From NCBI GenBank assembly GCA_033819885.1, contig JAQYUZ010000070.1, positions 1-48,944 on the forward strand: a stretch of DNA of 48,944 bases. Reading direction: 5' to 3'. The notes beneath the pieces are model-generated. The model ran no database searches, had not been told where the DNA came from, and was given only the letters and a program-made list of their open reading frames with translations. The stretch comes from Microbotryomycetes sp. JL201. Taxonomy: Eukaryota; Basidiomycota; Microbotryomycetes. Positions within the stretch are counted from its first letter, which is position 1. Every line of letters starts with the position of its first letter. Positions 23,382 to 34,556 of this stretch are shown here, piece by piece. Position numbers and translations under genes: made by a program.

Positions 23382-25882
23382 ATGCCAGGCGACCAGAGCG
23401 CGCGTCACGGCGGCGGCGCAGGCACGCAGGACGCGTCATCAACGGCCGTGCACGTCTCCAGGACAGTAAACGACAAGATGATCAACCGCAGGGACGCAAC
23501 GGGCACGCCATTGCTACGCGGCAAGCTCGTCGAGGACGAGCACGACCTTGTCGAACAGCAGTACGAGCTCATGAACGGAGACACGTCGCACTACATCAAA
23601 CTAGGCAAGACAGGTGTCGGACACGACGATGATGACGTGCCTGTGCCACCCGGACAATTGTCTCGCAAGGACAAGAAGGCGCTCGTGCTCCTCATCGCCT
23701 TGTGTGCGTTCCTGCTGCCGCATACTGTATCTCGACATGCGACTGACAAACCCTCCTAACGCCTTCGCGCCGCAGACCTGCTTCAAGGCGTGCCTGTTGG
23801 ACTCGCGTTTGGCTCGATCCCGTTCCTACTCCGGTCAAAGCTGTCATATTCGCAGATTGGCATCTTTACGCTGTGCACGTACCCGTATTCGCTCAAGCTG
23901 CTGTGGTCGCCGATAGTCGACTCTGTCTTTTCGGCAAAACTCGGCAGGCGCAAGAGCTGGATCGTACCCGTGCAGACAATCGTCGGCATCTTGCTCTGGT
24001 GGCTCAGCTCAAACGTGCAGAGCCTGATGGACGTGGTGAGTATCAACAGACTCTGGGGAACATCGCGCTCACAATGCTGATTGCGCTTGTCCCCGTCTGC
24101 AGGAAGAGCCAGACGTTCAGAGGCTCACGTTCTTGTTCTTCTCGCTCGTCTTTTTTGCCGCCACGCAAGACATCGCAGTGGATGGTTAGCCGTTCAACGA
24201 TCAAACAAAGCCGATTTCTCTCCATGCTAACGTATGTATTGAACCAGGTTGGGCGTTGACGCTGCTTTCGAAGGAGAACTTGTCGTATGCTTCAACCACG
24301 CAAACAATTGGCCTCAACACGGGATACTTCTTGTCTTTCACTGTCCTGCTCGCCTTCAACAGCGTCGAGTTTAGGTAAGATTTTCGCTCAAACTTGCGTT
24401 TTGGCGGTTCTGACGCTCGTTGCAGCAACAAGTACTTTCGTTCGACGCCGCTCGATTATCCCCTCGTCACGTTGAGCGGCTACCTGAGGTTCTGGGGTGT
24501 GGCTTTTGTCGTCGTGACGTCGTACCTGGCCGTTTTTCAGCCAGAGGTAGGATGAGCTATTTCTACCATGACCTGCCCGTTCGCCTACTGACTGGAGTTC
24601 GCATTCCAGAACGAGGTTTCGACTGACGATGAAGACATGGATCTGAAAAAGGTTTACAGCATCATGTGGGACATTTGCAAGCTCAAACGTATGGTCAACC
24701 ATACCGGACTTTGCTGCAGTAATGTGCTAACCTATCTCGCTCGTCCTCTTGCCGGTACAGATGTTCAAAGCTTTGTCATCATCCATCTTGTCGCAAAGCT
24801 CGGCACTGCAGCCAACGACGCTGCGACGAGCTTGAAACTGCTCGAAAAGGGTCTCAAAAAGGAAGACCTGGCTTTGGCCGTCTTGATCGATTTTCCGTTT
24901 CAAATTCTGTTTGGCTACCTGGCGGGCAAGTGGAGTCAGGGAGACAAGCCTCTCAGGCCGGTGAGTCTGTGAAATCTTTTCCACGTCGCCTCATCTTCTA
25001 ATCATCTTGGCCGACAGTGGCTCATCGCAATGTGGACGCGTCTGGGATGGGCCGTCATTGCCATGTTTTTGATTCATCACTTTCCTCAACGAGAGGATGT
25101 TGGACCATTCTACTTTTTCCTCGTCGTGTTTTGCACGGTCGGCTCAAGCTTTTCAAGGTGCGTATGCTCGGAACGGTTTCGCCTGTGCTTCGCATTATTT
25201 TCTGACCTTTCATGGGCTCGCAGCACGGTCCAGTTTGTCGGAATTAGTGCTTTCCATAGTCAAATCGCGGATCCTCTGATCGGAGGCACGTACATGACTG
25301 TGAGTTTGCTGCCTTTTCGATCACGCATGCGGACGTCCGGCTCATTGACACGTGCCACCTTGCGGCCAGTTGCTCAACACGGTTAGCAATCTCGGGGGGA
25401 CATGGCCGAGATATTTCGTCCTCAAGGGTGAGCCAGTCTGGCCGAGCTTGAACCGAGCGTGTGCTGATCTGATTTGGACCTAGGCGTCGACGCGTTCTCC
25501 GAGGCCGTGTGCGTTATCAAGGATGAGAATGTTGACCTGACTATCGAAAGTGAGAGCAAATACATCGTCGGGACAGGTCATACCCGAAAACAAGCTGACT
25601 CAATGGCAATTATCAAGGTCGCGAGTGTGTGTCGGATCACGGCAAGGCGGCTTGCGCCGACCTTGGTGGCCAATGCTTGACGACGCGCGATGGCTATTAC
25701 TGGATCTCTTCGTTGTGTGTCGTGCTTGGCGCTGTGCTGCTGGTGACGTACATCCAGCCTACTGCGCGGCGGCTACAGAGTGAGTGTAGGCTTGCCGCCA
25801 CTTGACAAGGTAGAGGCTGACCTGGGACGAGCCTGCAGGTTTGCCGAGAGTTGCATGGAAGGTCAAAGAGAGTCGGTTATAG
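23382..25882 (+). CDS. SLC33A1: Acetyl-CoA transporter (SLC33A1/AT-1 family, Acatn domain)
   Basis: Exons 23382..23703, 23776..24035, 24103..24184, 24248..24374, 24426..24546, 24610..24688, 24761..24960, 25018..25157, 25224..25299, 25370..25427, 25484..25549, 25618..25779, 25839..25882; 578 aa. This multi-spanning carrier imports cytosolic acetyl-CoA into the ER/Golgi lumen for acetylation of glycans, lipids and proteins. Family landmarks are clear: YLLQGVPVGLAFGSIPF, YPYSLKLLWSPIVDSVF, GRRKSWIVPVQ, TQDIAVDGWALTLL rebuilt across intron 3, TIGLNTGYFLSF, NDAATSLKLLEKGLKKEDLA, DPLIGGTYMTLLNTVSNLGG rebuilt across intron 9, a Cys-rich lumenal loop in exons 11-12, and a final transmembrane helix. 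A hydrophilic N-terminal tail of about 100 residues precedes the first helix. The last exon (SLPRVAWKVKESRL) is chosen because fungal homologs end similarly; without that splice the frame stops nine codons later. Only 95 bp separate it from the next gene. Confidence 0.95.
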
Positions 25883-25977
25883 ATGCAAATGAAAGAAGCT
25901 CCCAAGTGTATCGTGTTGCCATACCGAGCACTTTTTACAAAGTGTGCTTTCGTTTGTCCGAAACACGGCGCCTGCGA

Positions 25978-28900
25978 ATGCCAGACGAGGGCGATGACGT
26001 CGCAACGGTCGACCGGACGAGCTTGTCCAAGTTCAAGCAGCTGTGTGGCGAGCTGTGTGCTCCGTCTGTGTCGTCGTGCAGCAATGACGAACGAGAGCGA
26101 GCGCGCCTCGACGCGCTGTGCGCCATCGTGAGCCGCTCGTTCGCCCAAACGAGAACGCAGTCGCTGTTCGGTTCAGCTGACAACTTGCTTTGCTCAGCTG
26201 GACGAGTACCAGGAGCAGGCGTACCTGCTGGACAAGGACTTGCCCGAGCTCGTCGCGCCCGTCGTCGCTGCTCTGCCACGCACACACGACTCTACACGGC
26301 TAGCAAGCGCGCATACCGGTCGACTGTTTGCACTGCTGTACCACTTGACCAAAGTCAGGGGCCACAAAGTCATCGGTCAGTCCGGCACGCTCGGATTCAC
26401 AACGAGGCCCGAGCTCAACGCTCTCTCTTTCTCAGCCCAGTTCCTGCCACACGAAGCGACAGACTTGGTCGCGCTCGTCAAAATCTTCAGACAGAGCGAC
26501 TTGACCCGTGTGACGTGGCAAACGAGGTTCGGGCTGCTGCTGTGGCTGTCGGTGGCTGTGCGAGTGCCGTTTAGCCTCATAACGGCACACATCGACGATG
26601 GATTTGTGTCAGCCATTGCTGAGCAGTACTTGGCTTCAAGTGGCAAAGAACGAGATGGAGCCATTGCGCTGCTCACATCGTTCTACACGAGGTCAGCATG
26701 AATTTTCTAAAGCCAAGCTCGAACTGCACGAGTCTAATCTGTCCTCGGGATTAGGCAAGATGCCAACATAGAGCAGTTGGTGCAAGTCTGCGAACTCGCC
26801 CTCGAGGTTTCAACGACGGCAGGAGACGCGACACGAGCAGTGAGCTCGGGCCTATGATCACCTTGAGCGGACAGCGCTGACTGTGGACTTTGATCAAAAG
26901 GTCGCGTACTTGACAGCCCTCGTCGACGCCTTACAATCCGTCAAAGCCAAAGACATGATGCGCCACTGGCCACGCTTGTACAACATGGTAGCAACGTCCA
27001 AAGACTTGTTGTCGAGAGCAGGCGTTCAAAGTCACAAGCTGTGGATCAAGTTGACTGGCAGGCTCGCACTGCTGTGTCTTGCTTCGAAACACGAAAGCCA
27101 AGATGTGCCGGAAGAGGTCGAGGTTATCCTTCAAGATTTATTGGAATCGCTTGCCGCAGCAGTCAGCTTTGGTTGCAATGTTGTGAATACAGGGGACTTC
27201 AGGCTTATAAACTGCACAAATACAGGACACGGTCGTCAGATGGTCTGCCGCCAAGTACATAGCTCGCATCTCGGTGGCGGTCCCGGAGGAAATGGCTCAA
27301 GAGATTGCCGAAGCCGTCATCGACTCGTTCGAGACAAGCTTGCGATCGATAGACCGCCCAGAACGTGGAAGCCAAGGCGCATGCTTTGCGCTAGGCGAGC
27401 TTGGTAGACACAGTCGGCTGTCTGCCAGCGCCATCGAATCTGCCTTGCCTCTGATCTTTCAAGTGAGCTCTCAGCAAACGTTATGAGCGTGACGGCACGC
27501 TCACCTCCCCGTTCACAGGCACTTGTGCTCGATCATAAGCGAGGCATGCAGTCTGTCGGAACTGGCGTCAGGGATGCCGCCGCATACGTCATTTGGGCCG
27601 TCTCGCGAACGACTTCCGCGTCAGCATTGTCTGCGAGCAGTCTCGAGCGACTCGCACAGACGCTCGTATGTGTTGCGTGCTTTGACAGAGAAGTACAAGT
27701 CAGGCGTGCTGCCAGTGCAGCCTTTCAAGAATGCGCCGGCAGATGGGTAAAAGGCGTCCCGACTATTCAATCTGTTGGCTCAAGCTTTGCTGACGCAATC
27801 GCGGTTTCAGCAAGACCATTGGCCTCATGGTATAGATACGCTGCGCAAGATTGACTTTACCACGGTTGGCGTACAATCTCGCGCCTTTCTCGAGGCTGCT
27901 CCTGCCGTCGCCACGTGAGCGAAAAGGCAGCACCGACTTTCTTGTGCTCGCACTAACGGCGATCAACAGCCATCAAATTTATCGGTCGGCGATGATAGAT
28001 TTCGTCTTGTCAAAAAGCTTGGTCCACTACGACGCCGAGATCCGAGCGCTCTCAGCGGATTGCCTTGGTCGCCTCGCCAGGCTCGATGCCATGAACCTCG
28101 TGCCAGACCTCGTAAACCAGATGGTGCGTGCATCTCCAGCAAAAACTCCTCTGCCTCCTGACATGTCAGTTCAGATTCCGCTAGAAACAAAAGACTCGTC
28201 GCGATTGCACGGACAACTGTTGGCGCTGTCTGCTCTATCAGATCTCATCTCGGGGCACAGCAATGCGGAATATGGAAAGAGCTTGGATAAGGTGAGTTGG
28301 TTCATCCCGTCAATATCGAGGTCGAGGGTTCCTCTGAGCAGCATTTCATGTCCAGATCTTCTCTGCCGCCTCCGAGCTAGTGACCGTTCCGCGCGTGGGC
28401 CGGTCGCCAATGCTGCTCATTGCGACCTTTCGGGCAATGCAGAGTAGCTGCTTGGCCACGTCGCTGGCCCGAGACGATAGATGGCGGTCACTCGCAAACA
28501 AGGCCAAATCGACGACAGACACCGGGGTGCAGCGCGCTGCAGCAGATTTCTGGGCTGTCGTTTCAGGTTCATTCACATGTAAAAAGGACGTTTTTGGGTA
28601 TGTATCATCTCGGCGGCACGAACAGAGGCGCAAGACGGCTCATCAAACTTTTGCATACAGATTCCTCGACGACTTGCAGTCAAAGGCACCCGCCCGGCAG
28701 CAGTTGGCCGCGTTGACGTTGGGGTCCATCAAAGCTGATGCGACGTTGCAAATGCAAGTGTTTGACCAGCTGATGGCCTTTATTGACGAAAAGGTAATTA
28801 GCAAAAACTGTCAAGGACACCAGTCCAAGCTGACTCTCGATCAGCCGCTGAAACCCTGGCGCGTAATCGAGTCGCGAAGGGACGCGATATCGTCATTGGC

Positions 28901-30353
28901 AGGCATTGTCGTCCGTCAAGATATGTCGCTGGGTACGATTTCACAGTATGCGGGCGTCGGACTGCGCTTACGCCAAAAAAAATCGTGTTTCAGACCAAGG
29001 TCGACTCGAGAAAGCCTTGGATACGGTACAGCAAGGCTTGCGCGACTATACGTCTGACCAGCGTGGCGACGTTGGCTCATGGGTCCGAATCACCTCTTTG
29101 GACGCCTTGTCGAGAATGACGGTTGCAGCGTCTCTGCAAGGTCGACTGGACCAATCTCGATTAGATGCGATCGTTGCCGGCGCTCTGAAACAAGCCGTCG
29201 AGCCGCTAGATAACGTCCGCCAAGCTGCAGTTGCCTGTCTGTTCAACTTGTCTCGAAAAGTTCAAGACAATGACGGCATTCACATGATTGGTCGGGACCA
29301 TTTGAAGTCGATCCAGTGAGTGGTCCAATGCTTGCACGTTCTGGGACCCTCCTCACTGACCCGTGATGCGTGACTCGGGGGTAACTAGACCTTCAAAAGA
29401 ATGGGCTCGCAGTCAGCGTCTCGTATCGGACCACCTATTCGCATTGATGACAAACAAGGAATACAGTCTCTCGTTGCTTGAGGGAAGCGTACTCGCCAGT
29501 GTGAGTCGACAGGTTTGGGCGTGACATGGCGGTTTAGTTGACGGGTGGGCGCGCGTTTTCAGACACAGTATGCCGGCACCTCACCTCTTTTTGATTACGT
29601 GTCTGGCTTGTCAACTGAAAGCTTGAAGGTTGTCGACCCGCAAGAATACACGCTCGTGGCGTTTGTATTGGACTTGACGAGCTTGTTGCGCAAGAACGTT
29701 TCGTCAAACAGGTTTTGCGTCAACGCTGCTTCGCTCGTGCAGAGTCTTGTCGAGGGTGGAGTCTTGTACGATTTGGACGTCGAGGACGAACGAGCGAGGT
29801 GTGTGAATTGAATGAGCTCGTCCGAGCCGCCAAGGTGTCGAGCTGATCTCAATGTTGGTCATCGTTCAGCCTGCTCAAGTTGATGGACGCGCTAGCGATC
29901 GGATTAACCAAGATCAAAAGCGAATTGCGTCTTAAAGCAGTGACGAGTGTGTGAGTGTTGTCAAAGTCATTCTGAGACACATCATCTCTGGCTCTGACGA
30001 GCTTGCACGTTCAACCATGTTCTGGCAGGGCCGTTTCAATGTTGTCCTTGCAGTGTACAAGGCAGCGGGCTCTTCAAGTCGTTCGCACAATGCTCGAGCA
30101 CGCTTCAGTCAATGTGAGTGAGCTTGTTAGAGGCTCGGCTTGGCTGTTCACTGCGCTAACCGTCATTTCCTGTTCACGGGCTTCACAGGTACGCGAGCAC
30201 TGCATGCAGGCAGTCACATTGAGCTTGGTCATGCTATGCGCGTCTGACAAGGCAGAGCAGGTCGACGACGTGCTGGGAGCGCATGCTCGGGCAGTGTCTG
30301 ACGGCCAGAACGTGAGCGAGCTAGTGCGCGAGATTGAGCGTTTACTAGAATGA
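25978..30353 (+). CDS. TBCD: Tubulin-folding cofactor D
   Basis: Exons 25978..26127, 26198..26375, 26436..26691, 26755..26839, 26901..27161, 27226..27462, 27519..27746, 27811..27914, 27970..28123, 28175..28291, 28356..28597, 28661..28793, 28845..28932, 28994..29315, 29389..29500, 29563..29798, 29870..29950, 30029..30113, 30189..30353; 1077 aa (human about 1190). Cofactor D captures beta-tubulin and, with cofactors C and E, assembles or disassembles the tubulin heterodimer (yeast Cin1, fission yeast Alp1). Landmarks: LDEYQEQAYLLDKDL, LTKVRGHKVI, TRFGLLLWLSV, VVRWSAAKYIARIS rebuilt at an exon start, GTGVRDAAAYVIWAVSR, CFDREVQVRRAASAAFQE, RDYTSDQRGDVGSWVR. The rest is helical HEAT-type repeat. 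Exon 5's start (acceptor AAAAG at 26900) is the weakest junction. Nineteen exons make it the most fragmented gene in the window. Confidence 0.95.
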
Positions 30354-30518
30354 AGACGGTGATCCGGTCGGTCGGTGGGGCGATCGTCATGGGTTATCTT
30401 ATCTATTGTTGTTGTATTGCCGACATGCCTTGGGACGTGTCTTTCACTCCTGTTTTGAAGTTTTGCCGGTAGAGGCGTCTATCAAGAGAGTGGCATGATC
30501 GAGGTTGAGTGTCGTGCC

Positions 30519-31392
30519 TTAGTTGCTCTCCTCCTTTTCCTTTTCCCTTTGTTCCTTTTCCTGCAAACGGGAGGCAGTCAAATCTACATGTGCACATGAC
30601 GGCGTGCAAGGACACGAAGGAACTGACGGCGCGGTGGGTGCGGACGGACGCGGCTGCGGCCTCTGCAACGTTCTTTGGCTTGCCAATCTGCTTCGTCTTC
30701 ATGACGTGCGAGTCTTCCTTGACGTCATCTTTTGGCGTGCTGTTTTCGTCAGCCGTGGCCTCTTCTGCCTGCTTTTGAGCGTTGTCGTCCTCGTCCTCGG
30801 TGTTCTCATTCTTGTCTTGCTGCTCCTGCGGCTGCTCCGTGTTGTCGGCGTCGGCGTCGTCAGACTTGGCGTCTGTCTCGTCAGACGACACGTCAGATCC
30901 GGGTGTGGTTGCTTGTGGTTCAGTCTGTTCAGGCTTGTGTGCGACCGGTGCCGGTTTGGCGTGGCTCGTGTGGTGCGCGTGCGCGTGGTCCTTGTTTGGC
31001 GGCGAGGTGAGGTAGCTGTCGTATTAAGCAAGTTTCAGGCGAGTCAGCTTTCTGCTCGTGCAGCCGATACCGTCTGGTCACGAGCATGTGCGGGTGCGAT
31101 GACGACACGCGAGATTGGTTTGTGACTGACAAGACGAGAGGGCCGAATACGGCGAGCGAGGCGGCCTACATCCAGACACAAAGAAAAGAGGAGAGCAAGG
31201 CAAAACGTCAGCACGTGTGCTGTGCGGTCGATAGGCGTCGGGTGCGAGCCAGTCCGGCGACACCCGCGCTCGTTCGATTTCACTCACTGCCCATGCAAAG
31301 TCGCTTTTGGGCTTGGCAGGCGCGATCGTTGTCGCATATGTGCGCCTGGCGGCGGTTGCGCGAGCGGCTCGGGCAGCACTGCGAGCGAACAT
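30519..31392 (-). CDS. Acidic single-pass protein, probably mitochondrial inner membrane
   Basis: Exons complement(30519..30560, 30628..31015, 31131..31165, 31288..31392); 189 aa. The N-terminus (MFARSAARAARATAARRTYATT) is Arg/Ala-rich without acidic residues, a typical mitochondrial presequence with a likely cleavage near RRTYAT. A short hydrophobic segment made from the end of exon 1, exon 2 and the start of exon 3 (FAWAAASLAVFGPLVLFYLTS) is a membrane anchor. The rest is a His-rich stretch, then a long Asp/Glu-rich disordered region, and a charged C-terminus (EKEQREKEKEESN). No enzymatic domain is recognised. The 35-nt exon 2 is very small but needed to build the membrane segment. Convergent with TBCD and divergent from GT92. 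Localisation is inferred from composition only. Confidence 0.72.
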
Positions 31393-31659
31393 TTCGATGA
31401 GAGAGGGGGAAAAAGCCGCAGCGCAGCGCGCGGGCGAGTCGAAAGCGCCGTCACCGACATGGTCAGCCTACCAAGCGAGTATCATGCACATGCTTGCTGG
31501 GCCGATTTCCATTGATTCCCGTACCCACATTCAATTTGCCTGAAATTGTGATAGCAAGTGTGTATTTTATTTTGACGGAGCTGTGCTTGCCCGCCTGCCT
31601 GCCTGGCCTGGCCTGGCTCTGGCTCTGGCTTGGCTTTGCGCTCAGGCCGCACGCGCGCA
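31393..31659. promoter_or_regulatory. Divergent promoter region, acidic mitochondrial protein / GT92
   Basis: The 267-bp gap contains, just upstream of the GT92 start, a short imperfect repeat of CCTG, CCTGG and CTCTGG units at about 31593-31635, pyrimidine-rich on the + strand. Tracts like this are common in fungal promoters and 5' leaders; no specific factor site is identified. Confidence 0.3.
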
Positions 31660-34284
31660 ATGGGCTCGACAGGCGCGGGTGCAGGGCCGCCGACAGCGCC
31701 AGCATCGCCGGCAAGCGGCAGCAGCCCAAGCGCATGGCGTACCTTTGTCGTCGGTGCAGTCGCCATCGTCACGTTCGTGCTCGTCGTCGCGGCGGCGGCG
31801 GGCCAAGGCTCGGACGCGCGTCGGCGCTTGTTTGACGCGTCCGCCGTCGCATCATCCACACACGCGCGCGCCCCGCTCGTCTGGCACGACTATGATCGCA
31901 TCCACGAGCACAGCCAGCACAACTCGCGCCAGCAGACGGTCGTGCCGCTCGCGCTCCGGCACTTGCACGAGATGCGCGCGCCCGCGCCGTTCGAGTTTGT
32001 ACACGCCGTCAGCGCATGGCTAGACACGCGCCCGCTCCTCGCACACCAACAGCCAGAAATCGCCGTGCTCGCGACAATGTACGGCCAGCCATACATGGCC
32101 GTGCCAGAATCGACCTTTAGCTCAAACCCCGTGCGGTGCTACATCGTCGCCAGGCCGCGTTCGGCCACGGCATCGTTCGTCTCGAGAGCCACGCGCCACT
32201 CGAACAAACTAGACAAGGTCAGGGTCACGCAGAGCGTCCTGACGGGACTGCGCGACTCGCACTCGTACGACAAGGACCTCGTAACCGTCATTTACACTTG
32301 CCCACTCACCGCAACCGACGACTCTGACGACCAGGAACCGATAGATTGGGCAAACTCGGACATGTCAGTCCCTCGGTTATTGCACCGAATGTCGTCTTGC
32401 TCTGTACTGATATCACATGTCGTGCCATCGCTGCAGCTACGTTACACTCTCGCTCGAAAACCTGCCACCGCCCGCAGACGTGTTTTTACCTGCGACAGCG
32501 CTGCCGGTCTTGGATGCGGACAAGCACGTGACCGGCAGAGGACGCGGCGCAGTCTGCCTCCCTCCACTCTCGACAGACTTGTATGCGCCCGTGATACGCG
32601 ACTTTTTATCTGTAGGTCTCGTTTCAATTCTCCTGTCGTTGTTGTTTTTTTTTTTCTCTCTCCTTTGGCCTGCGCACACACTCGCCTCGCGCCCCCCGCA
32701 CTAACTCGCTTTCTTGGCCCGGCTCCACGCACGCCCGCAGTATTACCGTGGACTAGGATTCGATCGATTCTACGCATATATTCTCGACCCTGGACCAGAG
32801 ACAATACGCGTCTTGCGCGACGTTGCGCGCGAAGACCCATCGTTTACGCCAATCAGATGGGCCTTGCCCAAGACTTGGATGAAGAGCGGCTCATTTTTAC
32901 AGGCGCCTTCACGGGAATTCAGGGTCGATCCGTCGCAGTGGAACATCAAAGGCATCGAGCAACTGCCGCCCCAGGTTGAATTCGACATTGGCGTCACGAC
33001 AGACAATGAGCGAGATGTGCGCATCTGGTAAGCGAATCCAAAGGGCACTCTCAACCTACCAGCGAGCTGACATTACTTTCACATCGAATACAGGTACTTT
33101 GGCCAACATCCCAGTCAACAAGATTGTGCGTACCGCGCTATGCGCGACGGCATCCGCTACGTCGCCAACGTCGATTACGACGAGTACGTATCACTCCGTC
33201 CGGCATCGTCCCCTTCTTGGCCAGAGCCATCGAAAGAATCACCTCTGAGCTCGTTCGTCGATTGGGCAAGATCTCTCGAAAAGACATGGGACGGTGTAAA
33301 ACGGCAAGGCGACAAGGGCATGCCCGGCGCATTGACCCAGAACGACGCCGCTCGTCTCGGGCTCGACGTTGCAGCTCTCGCGCAGGGCATGCTCCCGTCT
33401 GCTTTCGTATTCCAGTCGTCATTCATGTGCGTCAAGTGCAGACCAACGTCGGCCCCACCGTCGTGGGCCACGTCTGCCGTCTCGACTCGGTTTCCGGCGC
33501 TCGATTGGCGCAATCCTGGCCTAGGTGTACCGTTCGCATTTTCGTCGCCCGTCCGCATGGACTGGCTGCCTATCCCTGTCAGAAGTAAAGCCGTCATCGA
33601 TCCTTGGTCAGTAGCACCGACTGCGTCTCTCGCCTGCGCGCATGCTCGCAAACCGCTGACCTGTCCTTGTGCATTGACTCGGTCAGGGCATGGCACTCTG
33701 GTATTATTCACTATCCGGGAGTCGCATACGCCGACTGGGTCGTCAATCACGGATATTGCGCGTCAATGCCAGTCGAGAAAGCGCGCGATTGCGCTGAACG
33801 GCTCATCAAAGTCTTTGGTATCGGCGCCGTGCCCGTCAGGCCGAGTCCTGCAACGCCGCCAGATCAGCCGTGGGAAGAGTTGCCGTCAGGTCGCGGCGCG
33901 TTGTACCACGTACGCCTGTCAAAGGACATTTCGACCGACGCCATCGAACACGAAAACGAAGCTGGCTCGCGCGACCTTGTCCTGAGTGAAGCCTCGACAG
34001 CAAAATTGTCTTCTCATCGCGTCGAGCAGAGCGATTGGCTCGCGGCGTACCGCATCTTGCTGTATTCTTCTTCCGCACAGGTCGACTTGTACGAAGACTG
34101 GTCACTCGTTGCTCTCATGGAACGGACTTTGGTTCGCGACCTCGCGCTCAAAACAAGACGGCGGCCGGGCTCGTCGAGCTTGCTTATCGGCGCCGGCGCC
34201 ATCGTCGCATTCGCGGCCGCCGTCATCTGGCGATGCAACGTTAGGCGCCAATCGTCTCGCGTTGCACCGCCATTCAAGGCATAG
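31660..34284 (+). CDS. GT92-family glycosyltransferase with N- and C-terminal membrane segments
   Basis: Exons 31660..32363, 32437..32611, 32741..33027, 33094..33606, 33687..34284; 758 aa. The family 92 (former DUF23) catalytic region is clear: VCLPPL, then YYRGLGFDRFYAYILD beginning exactly at exon 3, WYFGQHPSQQDCAYRAMRDGIRY rebuilt across intron 3 in part, and NVDYDEY containing the acidic DxDE metal and nucleotide-sugar site, then FVFQSSFMCVKC and AWHSGIIHYPG. The N-terminus has a membrane segment (FVVGAVAIVTFVLVVAAAA, about residues 27-45), as expected for a Golgi type II enzyme. A second hydrophobic segment near the C-terminus (LLIGAGAIVAFAAAVIW) followed by a basic tail is unusual. Characterised GT92 enzymes are beta-1,4-galactosyltransferases in animals and galactan synthases in plants; the sugar here is unknown. 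Intron 2 (129 nt) is longer than most and contains a T tract. Confidence 0.9.
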
Positions 34285-34556
34285 CAAGGAGAACAGCACG
34301 CTGCACACTTTTGACACCCTTTTTTTTAGACACTCTTGACGTAATTGCGCCCCTCCGGATCAGAGCATGGTTTGCTGGCAAAGCATTGTTGTGCAATGTA
34401 GATAGATTCACTCGTTCGTTTCATTATTCGCCGTCGAACGGGCATGCTGTGAGATTATGCAACTAGAATGATGATGACACGTAAATGTACAATAACGGGG
34501 TGATCCCTCACCCCTACAGGCCCCCCTCCCTTTGTTCCTGTGCATGCTCTTGTTGA

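Noticed and set aside
30523-31125. A 200-codon + strand frame rich in Val, Leu and Arg
   Set aside because: It is the complement of the Asp/Glu-rich exon of the - strand gene; reversed acidic codons give apparent hydrophobic and basic runs.
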